Shown one piece after another: positions 24,542-33,198 of a stretch of 64,000 nucleotides of DNA; position 1 is the first letter of the stretch; each line of letters begins with the position of its first letter. Under the pieces are notes generated by a model, which had not been told where the DNA came from, ran no database searches, and worked only from the letters and a program-made list of their open reading frames with translations. Source of the DNA: Usitatibacter rugosus (GTDB lineage Bacteria; Pseudomonadota; Gammaproteobacteria; Burkholderiales; Usitatibacteraceae). The stretch lies in contig NZ_CP053069.1 of assembly GCF_013003965.1 (NCBI RefSeq), positions 4,309,419 to 4,373,418 on the forward strand, given 5' to 3'. Position numbers and translations under genes: made by a program.

Positions 24542-25407
24542 GCCGAAGCGCGATCCACGGCTGGCTGCTCCTGCTGCCCTCGTTGGCGTTGCTGGCGCTC
24601 TTCACCCACTGGCCGATCGTGGGCACGGTGATCGACAGTTTCTTCGGCACGCCCAAGGGCAAGCGCCCGGCGCCGTTCGTGGGCCTCGAGAACTACCAGG
24701 TGATGGTGGCCGACGAGGTGTTCTGGAAGTCGCTGTGGAACAACCTGTGGTTCGCACTCGGGACCATTCCCCTTTCGATCATCCTCGCGCTCGCGATGGC
24801 GCTTTGGGTGAACAGCGCGATGCGCGGCAAGACGTGGCTGAGGATGGCGTTCTTCACGCCGACGGTGCTGCCGATGATCGCCGTGGCCAACATCTGGCTC
24901 TTCTTCTTCACGCCGCAGTACGGGCTGCTCGAGCAGTTCACGGGGCTCTTCGGCTTCTCGGGCCGCAACTACCTCGGCAGCGAATCGACGGCACTCGTCT
25001 GCATGATGATCGTCGCGGTGTGGAAGGAAGCCGGCTTCTTCATGATCTTCTACCTCGCGGCGCTGCAGTCGATCCCGCCGTCGCTTGCGGAAGCCGCGGC
25101 CATCGAGGGCGCGCCGCGCTCGTACTATCTGAGAAGGATCGTGCTGCCGCTGCTGATGCCCACCACGCTCTTCGTGATGGTGAACGCGGTGATCAACGCT
25201 TTCCGGATGGTCGATCACATCGTGGTGATGACGAAGGGCGGACCGAACAACGCCACGTCGCTGCTGCTGTTCCACATCTACCAGGTCGGCTTCAACTTCT
25301 GGGACACGGGCTATGCCGCGGCGCTGACCGTCGTGCTGCTCGCGATCCTCGCGCTGGTGGCGGTCGGGCAGTTCGTGTTCCTCGACCGCAAGGTCCACTA
25401 CCAATGA
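24538..25407 (+). CDS. ABC importer permease, UgpA/MalF-like
   Basis: A 289-residue inner-membrane permease with six hydrophobic helices. The EAA loop is AAAIEGAPRSYYLRRIVLPLL, which docks the ATPase. Its GTG start overlaps the phosphatase stop (GTGA). The N-terminal WLLLLPSLALLALFTHWPI matches UgpA-type subunits. The second permease gene starts 7 bp after its stop. Confidence 0.86.
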   Translation: MSRSAIHGWLLLLPSLALLALFTHWPIVGTVIDSFFGTPKGKRPAPFVGLENYQVMVADEVFWKSLWNNLWFALGTIPLSIILALAMALWVNSAMRGKTWLRMAFFTPTVLPMIAVANIWLFFFTPQYGLLEQFTGLFGFSGRNYLGSESTALVCMMIVAVWKEAGFFMIFYLAALQSIPPSLAEAAAIEGAPRSYYLRRIVLPLLMPTTLFVMVNAVINAFRMVDHIVVMTKGGPNNATSLLLFHIYQVGFNFWDTGYAAALTVVLLAILALVAVGQFVFLDRKVHYQ

Positions 25408-25414
25408 GCGTCCG

Positions 25415-26242
25415 ATGAGCCGCCACTACGAGCCGCGCGGAATCGCGCTCGGTGTCGAGACGGTCGCGGCGTGGGCGCTGGGCATTCTCTGGATCCTGCC
25501 GCTGATCTACGCCGTGTGGACCGCGTTCCATCCCAGCGAGTACTCCGCGCGCTTCTCGCTCATGGCGCCGCTCACGCTCGAGAATTTCCGCCGCGCCTGG
25601 GACGCCGCTCCGTTCGCGCGCTACTTCCTCAACAGCTTCATGCTCGTGACGCTGGTGCTCTCGATGCAGCTCGTGCTGTGCACCCTCGCCGCCTACGCTT
25701 TCGCACGCTACGAGTTCCGCGGCAAGGACACGGTGTTCCTGCTGGTACTGATCCAGCTGATGATCATGCCGGACGTGCTGCTGGTGGAGAACTACCGCAC
25801 GATGGGAAAGCTCGGGCTCCTCGACTCGATTCCCGCGATCGCGCTGCCCTACGCGGCGTCGGCGTTCGGGATCTTTCTCCTGAGGCAGACCTTCAAGTCG
25901 GTCCCACGCGAATTGGACGAGGCCGCGCGCGTCGAAGGCGCCGGGCCGCTCACCGTGCTGTGGCGCGTCTATGTTCCGCTCGCGAAGCCCGTGTACCTCG
26001 CCTACGGGCTCGTCTCGGTGAGCTATCACTGGAACAACTTCCTCTGGCCGCTCATCGTCACCAACTCCGTGACCTCTCGGCCCGTGACCGTGGGCCTGCA
26101 GGTGTTCTCGTCCGGCGATCAGGGTATCGACTGGTCGATCATCACGGCGGCCACCCTCATGACGTCGGCGCCGCTGTTGCTCGCGTTCCTCCTCTTCCAG
26201 CGCCAGTTCGTCCAGTCCTTCATGAGGGCCGGGATCCGATGA
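25415..26242 (+). CDS. ABC importer permease, UgpE/MalG-like
   Basis: A 275-residue permease with six helices. The EAA motif is EAARVEGAGPLTVLWRVYVPL. WILPLIYAVWTAFHP at the N-terminus and VTVGLQVFSSGDQG near the end fit the second permease of CUT1 importers. It is the last gene of the operon 21590-26242. Its TGA stop lies in the left end of the palindromic element at 26240-26306. Confidence 0.86.
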   Translation: MSRHYEPRGIALGVETVAAWALGILWILPLIYAVWTAFHPSEYSARFSLMAPLTLENFRRAWDAAPFARYFLNSFMLVTLVLSMQLVLCTLAAYAFARYEFRGKDTVFLLVLIQLMIMPDVLLVENYRTMGKLGLLDSIPAIALPYAASAFGIFLLRQTFKSVPRELDEAARVEGAGPLTVLWRVYVPLAKPVYLAYGLVSVSYHWNNFLWPLIVTNSVTSRPVTVGLQVFSSGDQGIDWSIITAATLMTSAPLLLAFLLFQRQFVQSFMRAGIR

Positions 26243-26306
26243 ATAAAGGGGTCAGACCACTTTATTGCTTGTCCTGCGCAATAAAGTGGTCTGACCCCTT
26301 TATTCA
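26240..26306. repeat. GTCAGACC palindromic element supplying two stop codons
   Basis: Perfect 27-bp inverted arms (26240-26266 and 26280-26306) with a 13-bp loop. The arms begin TGAATAAAGGGGTCAGACC. The first three bases are the TGA of the permease on the plus strand, and the mirror-image three bases are the TGA of the beta-lactamase on the minus strand. The hairpin can act as a bidirectional terminator. The same arms are found at 12652-12717. Confidence 0.9.
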
Positions 26307-27095
26307 TTTTGTCACGCCTGCTTCTTTCAGGATTGCCCGCGTGATGGCGTAGCGGTGCGCGAACTTGCTGGCCTTCGTCGGAGTGGCGTTCATCGCGAAG
26401 TAGGCGGTCACGACGCCCTCGCGCTCGATCCAACCGACCCACCACACGACAGGCTCGCGCACGGCGCCGGTGGTGCCGGTCTTCGCATAGATGGTGTATC
26501 CCGCGGTCTCCTCGACACGCAGGGCATCGCGTACGAGTCGCCGCGAACGGGCGCTCACAGGCAACCGCCCTTCCTCGAGCTTGCGAAGGAACTCCACCTG
26601 CTCGAAAGCGCTGATGCGCATCTGCCCCTGGAGCCAGAAGAGATCGATCCCGCCGCCGATATCGCGGTTGCCGTAGGCGAAGCGCTCGATCCACTCCTTC
26701 ATGCGGGCCTTGCCGGTGCGGCGAGCGACCTCCTGGAACATCCACACGACGCTCTCCTTCATGCCGGTGTCGAGCGTGTGGTCCTGCTCCCAGGAATGGC
26801 GCGGCTTGGGCTTGCCGTCCCAGCGGAAGACCTCGTGCTCGTCGCGGATCGAGCCCACCTCGAGGCCGATCAGCGCGTTGGGGACCTTGAAGGTGGACGC
26901 GGGCAGGTAGCCGTGGCGGGCGCGCTCCGGGTCGAGGACCGAGTAACGGTTCTTTGCGGGCTCGTAGAGCACGAAGGTGCCCGCCACCCCGTAGGCGTCG
27001 AAGTGGCGCTTCCAGCCCGGCCGCTCCACCGTCTCGGAAGCGCCCGCGTGCAGCCCGGCCAGGAGCATCAAAAGCGAGGGGGCAATGCGTTTCAT
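26304..27095 (-). CDS. Class D (OXA-type) beta-lactamase
   Basis: A 263-residue serine beta-lactamase with a signal peptide (about 1-20). All class D marks are present: S67-T-F-K (nucleophile Ser and carbamylated Lys70), S115-V-V, Y141-G-N, the Trp154 omega-region motif FWLQGQMRIS and K205-T-G. It would hydrolyse penicillins in the periplasm; activity range is not readable. The gene stands alone, without integron sites or an insertion sequence, so it looks like a resident chromosomal enzyme and not a recent acquisition. Its stop codon is supplied by the palindromic element. Confidence 0.93.
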   Translation of the reverse strand: MKRIAPSLLMLLAGLHAGASETVERPGWKRHFDAYGVAGTFVLYEPAKNRYSVLDPERARHGYLPASTFKVPNALIGLEVGSIRDEHEVFRWDGKPKPRHSWEQDHTLDTGMKESVVWMFQEVARRTGKARMKEWIERFAYGNRDIGGGIDLFWLQGQMRISAFEQVEFLRKLEEGRLPVSARSRRLVRDALRVEETAGYTIYAKTGTTGAVREPVVWWVGWIEREGVVTAYFAMNATPTKASKFAHRYAITRAILKEAGVTK

Positions 27096-27178
27096 TGCGC
27101 TTCTCCGATGTGGAATAACGGAGCCAGCGTGCCCCCCGAATCTGGCAAACTTCTGGCCTTCCTCGGAGCGATTCGGGC

Positions 27179-28024
27179 ATGAAGCTCATCACCTGGAATA
27201 TCCAGTGGGGCCGTGGAGTCGACGGGCGCGTCGACCTCGGGCGGATTGCGCGGCGAATCCCGTGGCTCGGCGATTTCGACGTGATGTGCTTCCAGGAAGT
27301 CGCCGACAACTATCCCGACCTCCCCGGCAACGACTCCGCGAACCAGTTCGCGGCGCTGCCCGCCCTCTTCCCCGGCTATGCGGCGTTCGAGGGCATCGCG
27401 GTGGACGTGGCCGACGGAGCGCGGCGCAAGCGCTTCGGCAACCTCATCCTCACGCGCCTGCCGGTGCACTCCGCACGCAGGCATGCGCTTCCGTGGCCCG
27501 CCGATCCGGAGCGGGACTCGATGCCCCGCGTGGCCGTGGAGATCGTCGTCGGCGCACCGTTCGGTCCGCTTCGCGTGACCACCACGCACCTCGAGTACTA
27601 CTCCGGCGTGCAGCGCATGGCGCAGGCGCGGCGGCTTCGCGAGCTGCACGACGAGGCTTGCGCACGCGCAGCCGCGCGGCCGAATCCGAAGCCCCGCGAA
27701 TCGAACGCCACCTTCGCGGTCACGCCGCAACCCACCGCCGCCGTGCTCACCGGCGATTTCAACTTCCCGCCCGAGGCGCCGGAGTTCCCGGAGATCCAGG
27801 CGCCGCTCGCCAGCGGCGGGCCGCGTTACCGCGATGCATGGACCACCGTCCACGGCATGCGCGCGCACGATCCCACGTTCTGCGTGCACGACCATAGCTG
27901 GAAGCCCGTGCCGCTCTGCTGCGACTTCATCTTCGCGAGCGAAGGGCTGCCGGTGCGCAGCATCGCCGTCGACCTCGAAGCGCAGGAATCCGACCACCAA
28001 CCCGTCATCCTCGAAATCGGCTGA
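27179..28024 (+). CDS. Endonuclease/exonuclease/phosphatase (EEP) family protein
   Basis: A 281-residue EEP-fold hydrolase. Motifs in order: KLITWNIQWG (metal-side Asn), MCFQEV (catalytic Glu), THLEYYSG (His), TGDFNF (Asp–Asn) and ESDHQPVIL (Asp–His at the end). No signal peptide, so it is cytoplasmic. Members cleave DNA, RNA or phosphate esters, and this sequence does not separate them. It diverges from the beta-lactamase with 83 bp between starts. An O-methyltransferase gene begins 9 bp downstream. Confidence 0.87.
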   Translation: MKLITWNIQWGRGVDGRVDLGRIARRIPWLGDFDVMCFQEVADNYPDLPGNDSANQFAALPALFPGYAAFEGIAVDVADGARRKRFGNLILTRLPVHSARRHALPWPADPERDSMPRVAVEIVVGAPFGPLRVTTTHLEYYSGVQRMAQARRLRELHDEACARAAARPNPKPRESNATFAVTPQPTAAVLTGDFNFPPEAPEFPEIQAPLASGGPRYRDAWTTVHGMRAHDPTFCVHDHSWKPVPLCCDFIFASEGLPVRSIAVDLEAQESDHQPVILEIG

Positions 28025-28033
28025 AAGGACACC

Positions 28034-28693
28034 ATGTCGCGCCTCCTCAACATGACCCCGGAGTTGAACCAGTACATGGTCGATCATTCCGTGCGCGACC
28101 ATCCGGTGCTCGCCGAGCTGCGCGCTGCGACGGCGCCGCTCAAGCATGCGGGCATGCAGATCGGGGCGGAGCAGGGCCAGTTCATGCAGTTCATGGTCCG
28201 GCTGATCAACGCGAAGCGCTGCATCGAGGTCGGCGTCTTCACCGGCTACAGCTCGCTCTCCGTGGCGCTGGCGCTCCCCTCGGACGGGACCATCGTCGCC
28301 TGCGACATCAGCGAGGAGTGGACCGCCATCGCGAAGAAGCACTGGGAGAAGGCGGGCGTGGCGAGCAAGATCACGCTGAAGCTGGCACCGGCGAACGACA
28401 CGCTGGACAAGCTGCTCGCCGAAGGCGGCGCGGGCAAGTACGACTTCGCCTTCATCGACGCGGACAAGCCGGCGTACATCGGCTACTACGAGCGGCTGCT
28501 GAAGCTGATGCGCCCCAACGGGCTCATCATGGTCGACAACACGCTGTGGTCCGGCTCGGTGGTCGATCCGAAGAACCAGGAGCGCGATACGGTGGCGCTG
28601 CGCGAGTTCAACGCGTTCGTGCACAAGGACGTGCGCGTCGGCCTCGCCATGCTGCCGCTGGGCGACGGGGTCACGCTGCTTCGCAAGCGCTAG
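28034..28693 (+). CDS. SAM-dependent O-methyltransferase (catechol/caffeoyl-CoA type)
   Basis: A 219-residue enzyme of the methyltransferase_3 family. SAM motif I is EVGVFTGYSSL. FIDADKPAYIGYYERLL and GLIMVDNTLWSG bear the metal-binding Asp and Asp–Asn residues. KxAGMQIGAEQGQF at the N-terminus matches the family substrate lid. It methylates a catechol-like hydroxyl group; the natural substrate is unknown. AAAGGA lies upstream of the ATG. It ends 1 bp before the next gene's start. Confidence 0.85.
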   Translation: MSRLLNMTPELNQYMVDHSVRDHPVLAELRAATAPLKHAGMQIGAEQGQFMQFMVRLINAKRCIEVGVFTGYSSLSVALALPSDGTIVACDISEEWTAIAKKHWEKAGVASKITLKLAPANDTLDKLLAEGGAGKYDFAFIDADKPAYIGYYERLLKLMRPNGLIMVDNTLWSGSVVDPKNQERDTVALREFNAFVHKDVRVGLAMLPLGDGVTLLRKR

Positions 28694-28694
28694 C

Positions 28695-29597
28695 GTGTAC
28701 AAGCGCTCCGCTGTCCTCGCCGGTTCCGCCGCGCTCGCGCTCGCCGCGCTGTCGTTCGCTGCGCAGGCGGCGAGCGACGCCTTTCCGCATTGGTCTCCCG
28801 ACGGCAAGCGCATCGCCTTCACGTCCGACCGCGACGGCGACTGGGAGATCTACACCATGGCCGCGGACGGCAGCGATGCCCGGCGCCTCACGAGCGCACC
28901 CGGCCGCGATGCGCATCCCTCGTATTCGCCCGACGGGAAGCGCCTCGTGTTCCAGTCCCCACGCGCCGATGGCAAGAACGTGCAGGTCTACGCGATGGAC
29001 GTGGATGGCGCGAACGTCGTGCGCCTCACGGACCTGAAGGGATTCGCCGGCGTGCCGGTCTACTCGCCGGACGGCAAGCGAATCGCGTTCCAGTGGCGCG
29101 AGGCCTCGGAGCCGCCCGCGACCGCGAAGAAGTGGCGGCTCGCCACGATGGCCGCGGATGGCTCGGACCTTCGGCTCATCTCCGGCGGCGAAGCCAACGA
29201 CCAGGTGCCCGCGTGGTCGAAGGACGGGCGCCGACTGCTCTTCTTCTCCGACCGCTCCGGCCGGAACCAGGTGCACGTGATGAACGCGGACGGCACGGGC
29301 GAGCGCCGGCTCTCCGACGGCAAGCACGACGACTTTGTCGCGTTCTGGTCGCCCGACAATGCATGGATCGCCTTCTCCTCCTCGCGCGATGGAACGGTGG
29401 ACATCTTCGTGGCCGACGCGGAAGGCGCCAACGTGCGGCGCCTCGCGCAGACCGCGGCCAACGACCGCATGGCGACGTGGTCGCCCGACGGCAAGCGCCT
29501 CGCGATCTCGGCCGACGAGAACAACGCGAGCTGGATCTACGTGGTCGAGGCCGACGGCTCGAAGCCGGTGCGCCTGTCACCTCCGGTACCGCGCTAG
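28695..29597 (+). CDS. Exported PD40 (TolB-like) beta-propeller protein
   Basis: A 300-residue protein with a signal peptide (about 1-25, AAQAAS cleavage) and six PD40/WD40-like blades. The repeated phrase is x-W-SPDGKRIAFxSDRDGxxxIYxMxxDG, seen at HWSPDGKRIAFTS, SYSPDGKRLVFQS, VYSPDGKRIAFQW, AWSKDGRRLLFFS, FWSPDNAWIAFSS and TWSPDGKRLAISA. It lacks the N-terminal domain of TolB, so it is a free propeller. The start is a GTG at 28695. Partner unknown; it is adjacent to the methyltransferase, but their link is not clear. Confidence 0.85.
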   Translation: MYKRSAVLAGSAALALAALSFAAQAASDAFPHWSPDGKRIAFTSDRDGDWEIYTMAADGSDARRLTSAPGRDAHPSYSPDGKRLVFQSPRADGKNVQVYAMDVDGANVVRLTDLKGFAGVPVYSPDGKRIAFQWREASEPPATAKKWRLATMAADGSDLRLISGGEANDQVPAWSKDGRRLLFFSDRSGRNQVHVMNADGTGERRLSDGKHDDFVAFWSPDNAWIAFSSSRDGTVDIFVADAEGANVRRLAQTAANDRMATWSPDGKRLAISADENNASWIYVVEADGSKPVRLSPPVPR

Positions 29598-29656
29598 CCA
29601 ATCGCCGCGACGTTCGGTGACACGGCACGCGATTTTCGCGTGCTATCAAAGTGGGC

Positions 29657-30757
29657 ATGAACGCACTTCGCCTGCTGGCCATCGCCCTCCTCGCCCCGCT
29701 GGCCTTCGCGGCTTCCGCGGGGCGCGTCTCCAACAAGGATTACGACATCGTCACGCTCGCGGACGGCGTGCACGGCTTCGTGTGGCGCGATCCGTCGGCG
29801 CAGGTGATCGAGGGCAACGCGCTCTTCATCGTGAATGAGCGCGATGTCATCGTCGTGGACACCGGCCTCATGCCCGCCAGCACGCTGCGCATGATCGAGG
29901 AGCTGCGGAAACTCACGCCGAAGCCCGTGTCGATGGTCGTGAATACGCACTGGCACGACGACCACGTCAACGGCAACGGCCTCTACCGCGATGCGTATCC
30001 GGGCGTGCTGGTCGTCGCCCACGCGAACACGCGGCAAGATCAAATGGAGCAGGTGATCGCCCCGCGCCAGGCGAACCTCGACAAGGGCGAGGCCGGCCTC
30101 GCGCGCTACGACACCTGGCTCGAGAAGGGCGTGGACGACACGGGCAAGGCGATCGACGAGGCGCGCCGCAAGCGGATCGTGGAGTTCCTCGCCACCGCCC
30201 GCGCCGAGATCCCGCTGCTGCGCTCCGTGAAGGATTCGCCCGCCGACATCACCCTCGATTCGAAGCTCGTGGTCGAACGCGGCGACCGGCGCATCGAGAT
30301 CCTGCACCTCGGTCTCGGAAACACCCGCGGCGACCTCGTGGTGTTCCTGCCGAAGGAGCGCATCGTCGCGACCGGCGACTTGCTCGTCTATCCGATCCCC
30401 TTCATGTTCGGGTCCTACTACGACACGTGGCCCGAAACGCTCGAGAAGGTGGCCGCGCTTCCTGCCGACACGCTCTTCCTGATGCACGGAGCGCCGCAGA
30501 AGGACCGCACCTACCTGAAGCAGGTGCAGGCGCTGCTGCGCGACATCGCGGCGCGCTCGAAGGTGGCGGCGGCGACATCGCTCTCGGCGGAGGAAGCCGC
30601 GAAGCAGGTGGACCTCAAGGATTGGCAGGCCCGTTTCGCCGGCGACAACACGATCCGCCAGCGCGAGTTCGAGGGTTACGTCGTGCAGCCGGCCGTCACG
30701 CGCGCCATCCGGCAGGCTCGCGGCGAGCCCGCGGCCTTCTTGCAGAACCTGCAATAG
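29657..30757 (+). CDS. Exported metallo-beta-lactamase-fold hydrolase
   Basis: A 366-residue periplasmic MBL-fold enzyme with a signal peptide (about 1-20). The Zn motif THWHDDHVNGN (HxHxDH) and later LGNTRGDLVVF, ATGDLL and LMHGAPQ are intact. The phrase GVHGFVWRDPSAQVIEGNALFIV is of the SoxH/quinoprotein-relay subfamily. Antibiotic hydrolysis is not implied. The ATG at 29657 is preferred to the GTG at 29651 because it opens the leader. It is followed by a dispersed repeat. Confidence 0.84.
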   Translation: MNALRLLAIALLAPLAFAASAGRVSNKDYDIVTLADGVHGFVWRDPSAQVIEGNALFIVNERDVIVVDTGLMPASTLRMIEELRKLTPKPVSMVVNTHWHDDHVNGNGLYRDAYPGVLVVAHANTRQDQMEQVIAPRQANLDKGEAGLARYDTWLEKGVDDTGKAIDEARRKRIVEFLATARAEIPLLRSVKDSPADITLDSKLVVERGDRRIEILHLGLGNTRGDLVVFLPKERIVATGDLLVYPIPFMFGSYYDTWPETLEKVAALPADTLFLMHGAPQKDRTYLKQVQALLRDIAARSKVAAATSLSAEEAAKQVDLKDWQARFAGDNTIRQREFEGYVVQPAVTRAIRQARGEPAAFLQNLQ

Positions 30758-30774
30758 TCCTCACCTACAATGGT

Positions 30775-30806
30775 CGTGGGTTCCCGCCTTCGCGGGAACG
30801 ACGACG
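30775..30806. repeat. Dispersed repeat unit upstream of the SDR gene
   Basis: GTGGGTTCCCGCCTTCGCGGGAACGACGAC carries the TTCCCGC/GCGGGAA hairpin of the family. It lies between the MBL gene and the SDR start. Weak terminator potential; no T tract. Confidence 0.7.
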
Positions 30807-30842
30807 CTCGCCGTCGGGCGGGCAATGGCCTTGGAGGTGTTC

Positions 30843-31634
30843 GTGGACCTGCAACTGAAGGGCAAGTTGGCACTCGTCACCGGCAGCACGGCCGGCATCG
30901 GCCGCGCGATCGCGGCGCAACTCGGAAGCGAAGGCGCGCGCGTCATCGTGAATGGCCGCAAGGCCGAAGCCGCGAAAGCCGCGGCCACGGAGCTCGCGAA
31001 GGAAACCGGCGGCACGTTCGTCGCCTTCGGCGGCGATCTCTCGCAGGCCGCGGAGGCCGAGCGCGTGGTGCGGGAGAACCCCGGCATCGAGATCCTCGTG
31101 AACAACCTCGGCATCTTCGAGCCCAAGGCCTTCGAGGACATCCCCGACGAGGACTGGCGCCGCTTCTTCGAGGTGAACGTGCTCTCGGGCGCGCGGCTCT
31201 CGCGCCTCGTGCTCCCCGCGATGAAGACGGCGAACTGGGGCCGCATCATCTTCATCTCCAGCGAGAGCGCCCTGCAGATCCCCGCGGAGATGATCCACTA
31301 CGGCATGACCAAGACCGCGCAGCTCGCGATCTCGCGCGGCCTGGCCGAGAGCGTGGCCGGCACGGGCATCACGGTGAACTCGGTGCTGCCGGGTCCGACC
31401 AACTCCCGCGGCGTCGGCGACTTCGTGGCCGCGCTCGCCAAGGAGCAGGGCACGACGTTCGAGGCCTTCGAGAAGCAGTTCTTCAAGACCGTGCGCCCCA
31501 CGTCGCTGATCCAGCGTTTCTCCACGCCGGAGGAAGTGGCATCGCTCGTGGCCTATGTCGCGAGTCCGCTCGCGTCGTCCACCACCGGTTCGGCGTTGCG
31601 CGTCGACGGAGGCACGACCAAGTTCGCGTTCTAG
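30843..31634 (+). CDS. Short-chain dehydrogenase/reductase
   Basis: A 263-residue classical SDR. Cofactor motif TGSTAGIGRAIA, NNLG strand, catalytic Ser in FISSESA, and the Y-x-x-x-K pair in HYGMTKTA are intact. The PGPTNSRG segment after beta-6 is typical. The GTG at 30843 has GGAGG five bases upstream and starts MDLQLKGKLALVTG, so it is preferred to the ATG at 30825. Substrate unknown; NAD(P)H dependence expected. It converges with ubiB, stops 10 bp apart. Confidence 0.88.
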   Translation: MDLQLKGKLALVTGSTAGIGRAIAAQLGSEGARVIVNGRKAEAAKAAATELAKETGGTFVAFGGDLSQAAEAERVVRENPGIEILVNNLGIFEPKAFEDIPDEDWRRFFEVNVLSGARLSRLVLPAMKTANWGRIIFISSESALQIPAEMIHYGMTKTAQLAISRGLAESVAGTGITVNSVLPGPTNSRGVGDFVAALAKEQGTTFEAFEKQFFKTVRPTSLIQRFSTPEEVASLVAYVASPLASSTTGSALRVDGGTTKFAF

Positions 31635-31644
31635 CGCGGGGGCG

Positions 31645-33090
31645 TCACAGCCGCAGGATGTAGGCGACGGCGAGCAGGGCCAGCACCAGCGCGATCACGC
31701 CCATCATCCACGTCTGGCGGCGCTGCGTAGCCTCGAGCTGCATCAGCGTGCGCTCGAGGCGCCGCGGGGTGTCGTCCGAGAGCAGGCGGTGCACGAGCAG
31801 CGGCAGCTGCGGCAGCGTGCGCGCCCAGCGCGGTGCTTCATCCTTCAGCTTCTCGAGGAAGGCCTCCGGGCCCGCCTGCTGGTTCATCCAGCGCTCGAGC
31901 ACGGGCTGCGCGTGGCGGCGGAGGTCGAGGTCCGGATCGAGCGCGCGGCCGAGCCCCTCGATCTGCAGCAGCGTCTTCTGCAGCAGCACGAGCTGCGGCT
32001 GCACCTCCATCTTGAAGCGGCGCGAGACCTCGAAGAGCCGCATCAGGAGCTTGCCGAAGTAGATCTCCTTCAGCGGGCGGTCGAAGATCGGCTCGCACAC
32101 GGCGCGGATGGCGCCCTCGAACTCGTCGACCCGCGTGTCGCGCGGCACCCAGCCCGCGTCCACGTGCGCGACCGCGACCTTGTGGTAGTCGCGATGGAAG
32201 AACGCGCGGAAATTGGTGGCGAGGTAGTTCTTGTCCTCGTCGGAGAGCGTTCCCATGATCCCGAAGTCCACGCCGCAGTAGTGGCCGTCCCTCGCGACGA
32301 AGATGTTGCCCGGATGCATGTCGGCGTGGAAGAAGCCGTCGCGGAAGACTTGCGTGAAGAAGATCTCCACGCCGTCCCGCGCGAGGCGCTGGATGTCGAT
32401 GTTGTGCTTGCGGAGCGAATCGACGTCGTTCACCGGGATGCCGTCGATGCGCTGCATCGTCATCACCGTGCGCGTGCACCAGTCCCAGTAGACCTCGGGC
32501 ACCACGAGCAGGCGCCCGTCGGCGAAGTTGCGCCGCAGCTGGCTCGCGTTGGCCGCCTCGCGCAGGAGGTCCAGCTCGTCGTGGATCGTCTTCTCGAATT
32601 CGCGGACGACTTCGCGCGGGCGAAGCCGGCGGCCGTCGGCGGAGAAGCGCTCAATGAAGCCCGCGGCGAGGTACAGCAGCGACACGTCTGAACGGATGGT
32701 CTTGTCGATGCCCGGGCGCAGGACCTTCACGGCGACCTCGCGCCCGTCGGGCAACGTCGCGAAATGCACCTGCGCCACGGAAGCACTCGCCACCGGAGTG
32801 AGGTCGAACGTGCCGAAGACCTCCGCGTGCGGGCGGCCGAACGCCTCGCGCAGCGCCTGGTCGACCTGCGCCGGATCGACGGGGGGCACGCGGTCCTGGA
32901 GCTGCGAGAGCTCCTGCGCGATGTCCTCGGGGATCAGGTCGGGGCGGATCGACAGGAGCTGGCCGAACTTCACGAAGATCGGCCCCAGCTCCTGCAGGGC
33001 CACGCGCAGGCGCGCTCCGCGGGTCCGGGAATGGTCCCAGCGGTGGCGTGCGAGGGTGAAGAGGATCCGGAGGAAGCGGAAGAGGCGCAT
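31645..33090 (-). CDS. ubiB: UbiB, atypical kinase-like ubiquinone factor
   Basis: A 481-residue ABC1/ADCK-family protein. The family-specific KxGQ motif lies in FVKFGQLLSIRPDLIP. The kinase-like core follows with VAVKVLRPG (Lys), HADMHPGNIFV in place of HRDxxxxN, and GVDFGIMG (D-F-G). Two C-terminal TM helices lie at about 445-481. UbiB supports ubiquinone assembly at the inner membrane. In many proteobacteria it follows ubiE–ubiJ; here those genes are 24 kb away, so the operon is split. It diverges from the histidine-phosphatase-like gene. Confidence 0.93.
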   Translation of the reverse strand: MRLFRFLRILFTLARHRWDHSRTRGARLRVALQELGPIFVKFGQLLSIRPDLIPEDIAQELSQLQDRVPPVDPAQVDQALREAFGRPHAEVFGTFDLTPVASASVAQVHFATLPDGREVAVKVLRPGIDKTIRSDVSLLYLAAGFIERFSADGRRLRPREVVREFEKTIHDELDLLREAANASQLRRNFADGRLLVVPEVYWDWCTRTVMTMQRIDGIPVNDVDSLRKHNIDIQRLARDGVEIFFTQVFRDGFFHADMHPGNIFVARDGHYCGVDFGIMGTLSDEDKNYLATNFRAFFHRDYHKVAVAHVDAGWVPRDTRVDEFEGAIRAVCEPIFDRPLKEIYFGKLLMRLFEVSRRFKMEVQPQLVLLQKTLLQIEGLGRALDPDLDLRRHAQPVLERWMNQQAGPEAFLEKLKDEAPRWARTLPQLPLLVHRLLSDDTPRRLERTLMQLEATQRRQTWMMGVIALVLALLAVAYILRL

Positions 33091-33198
33091 TGTGACTTAT
33101 CGCATTGGAAGGGCGATTCTACCGGTGCTAATCTCCATCTCCCCGCCGGCCACCAAGAGCCGGGTTTTTTTCGACTTCGAACAAGGCAGCGCGCCCCC

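Noticed and set aside
29657-30757. Metallo-beta-lactamase-fold protein as an antibiotic resistance enzyme
   Set aside because: The sequence belongs to the SoxH-like relay subfamily and not to the B1-B3 carbapenemase groups.
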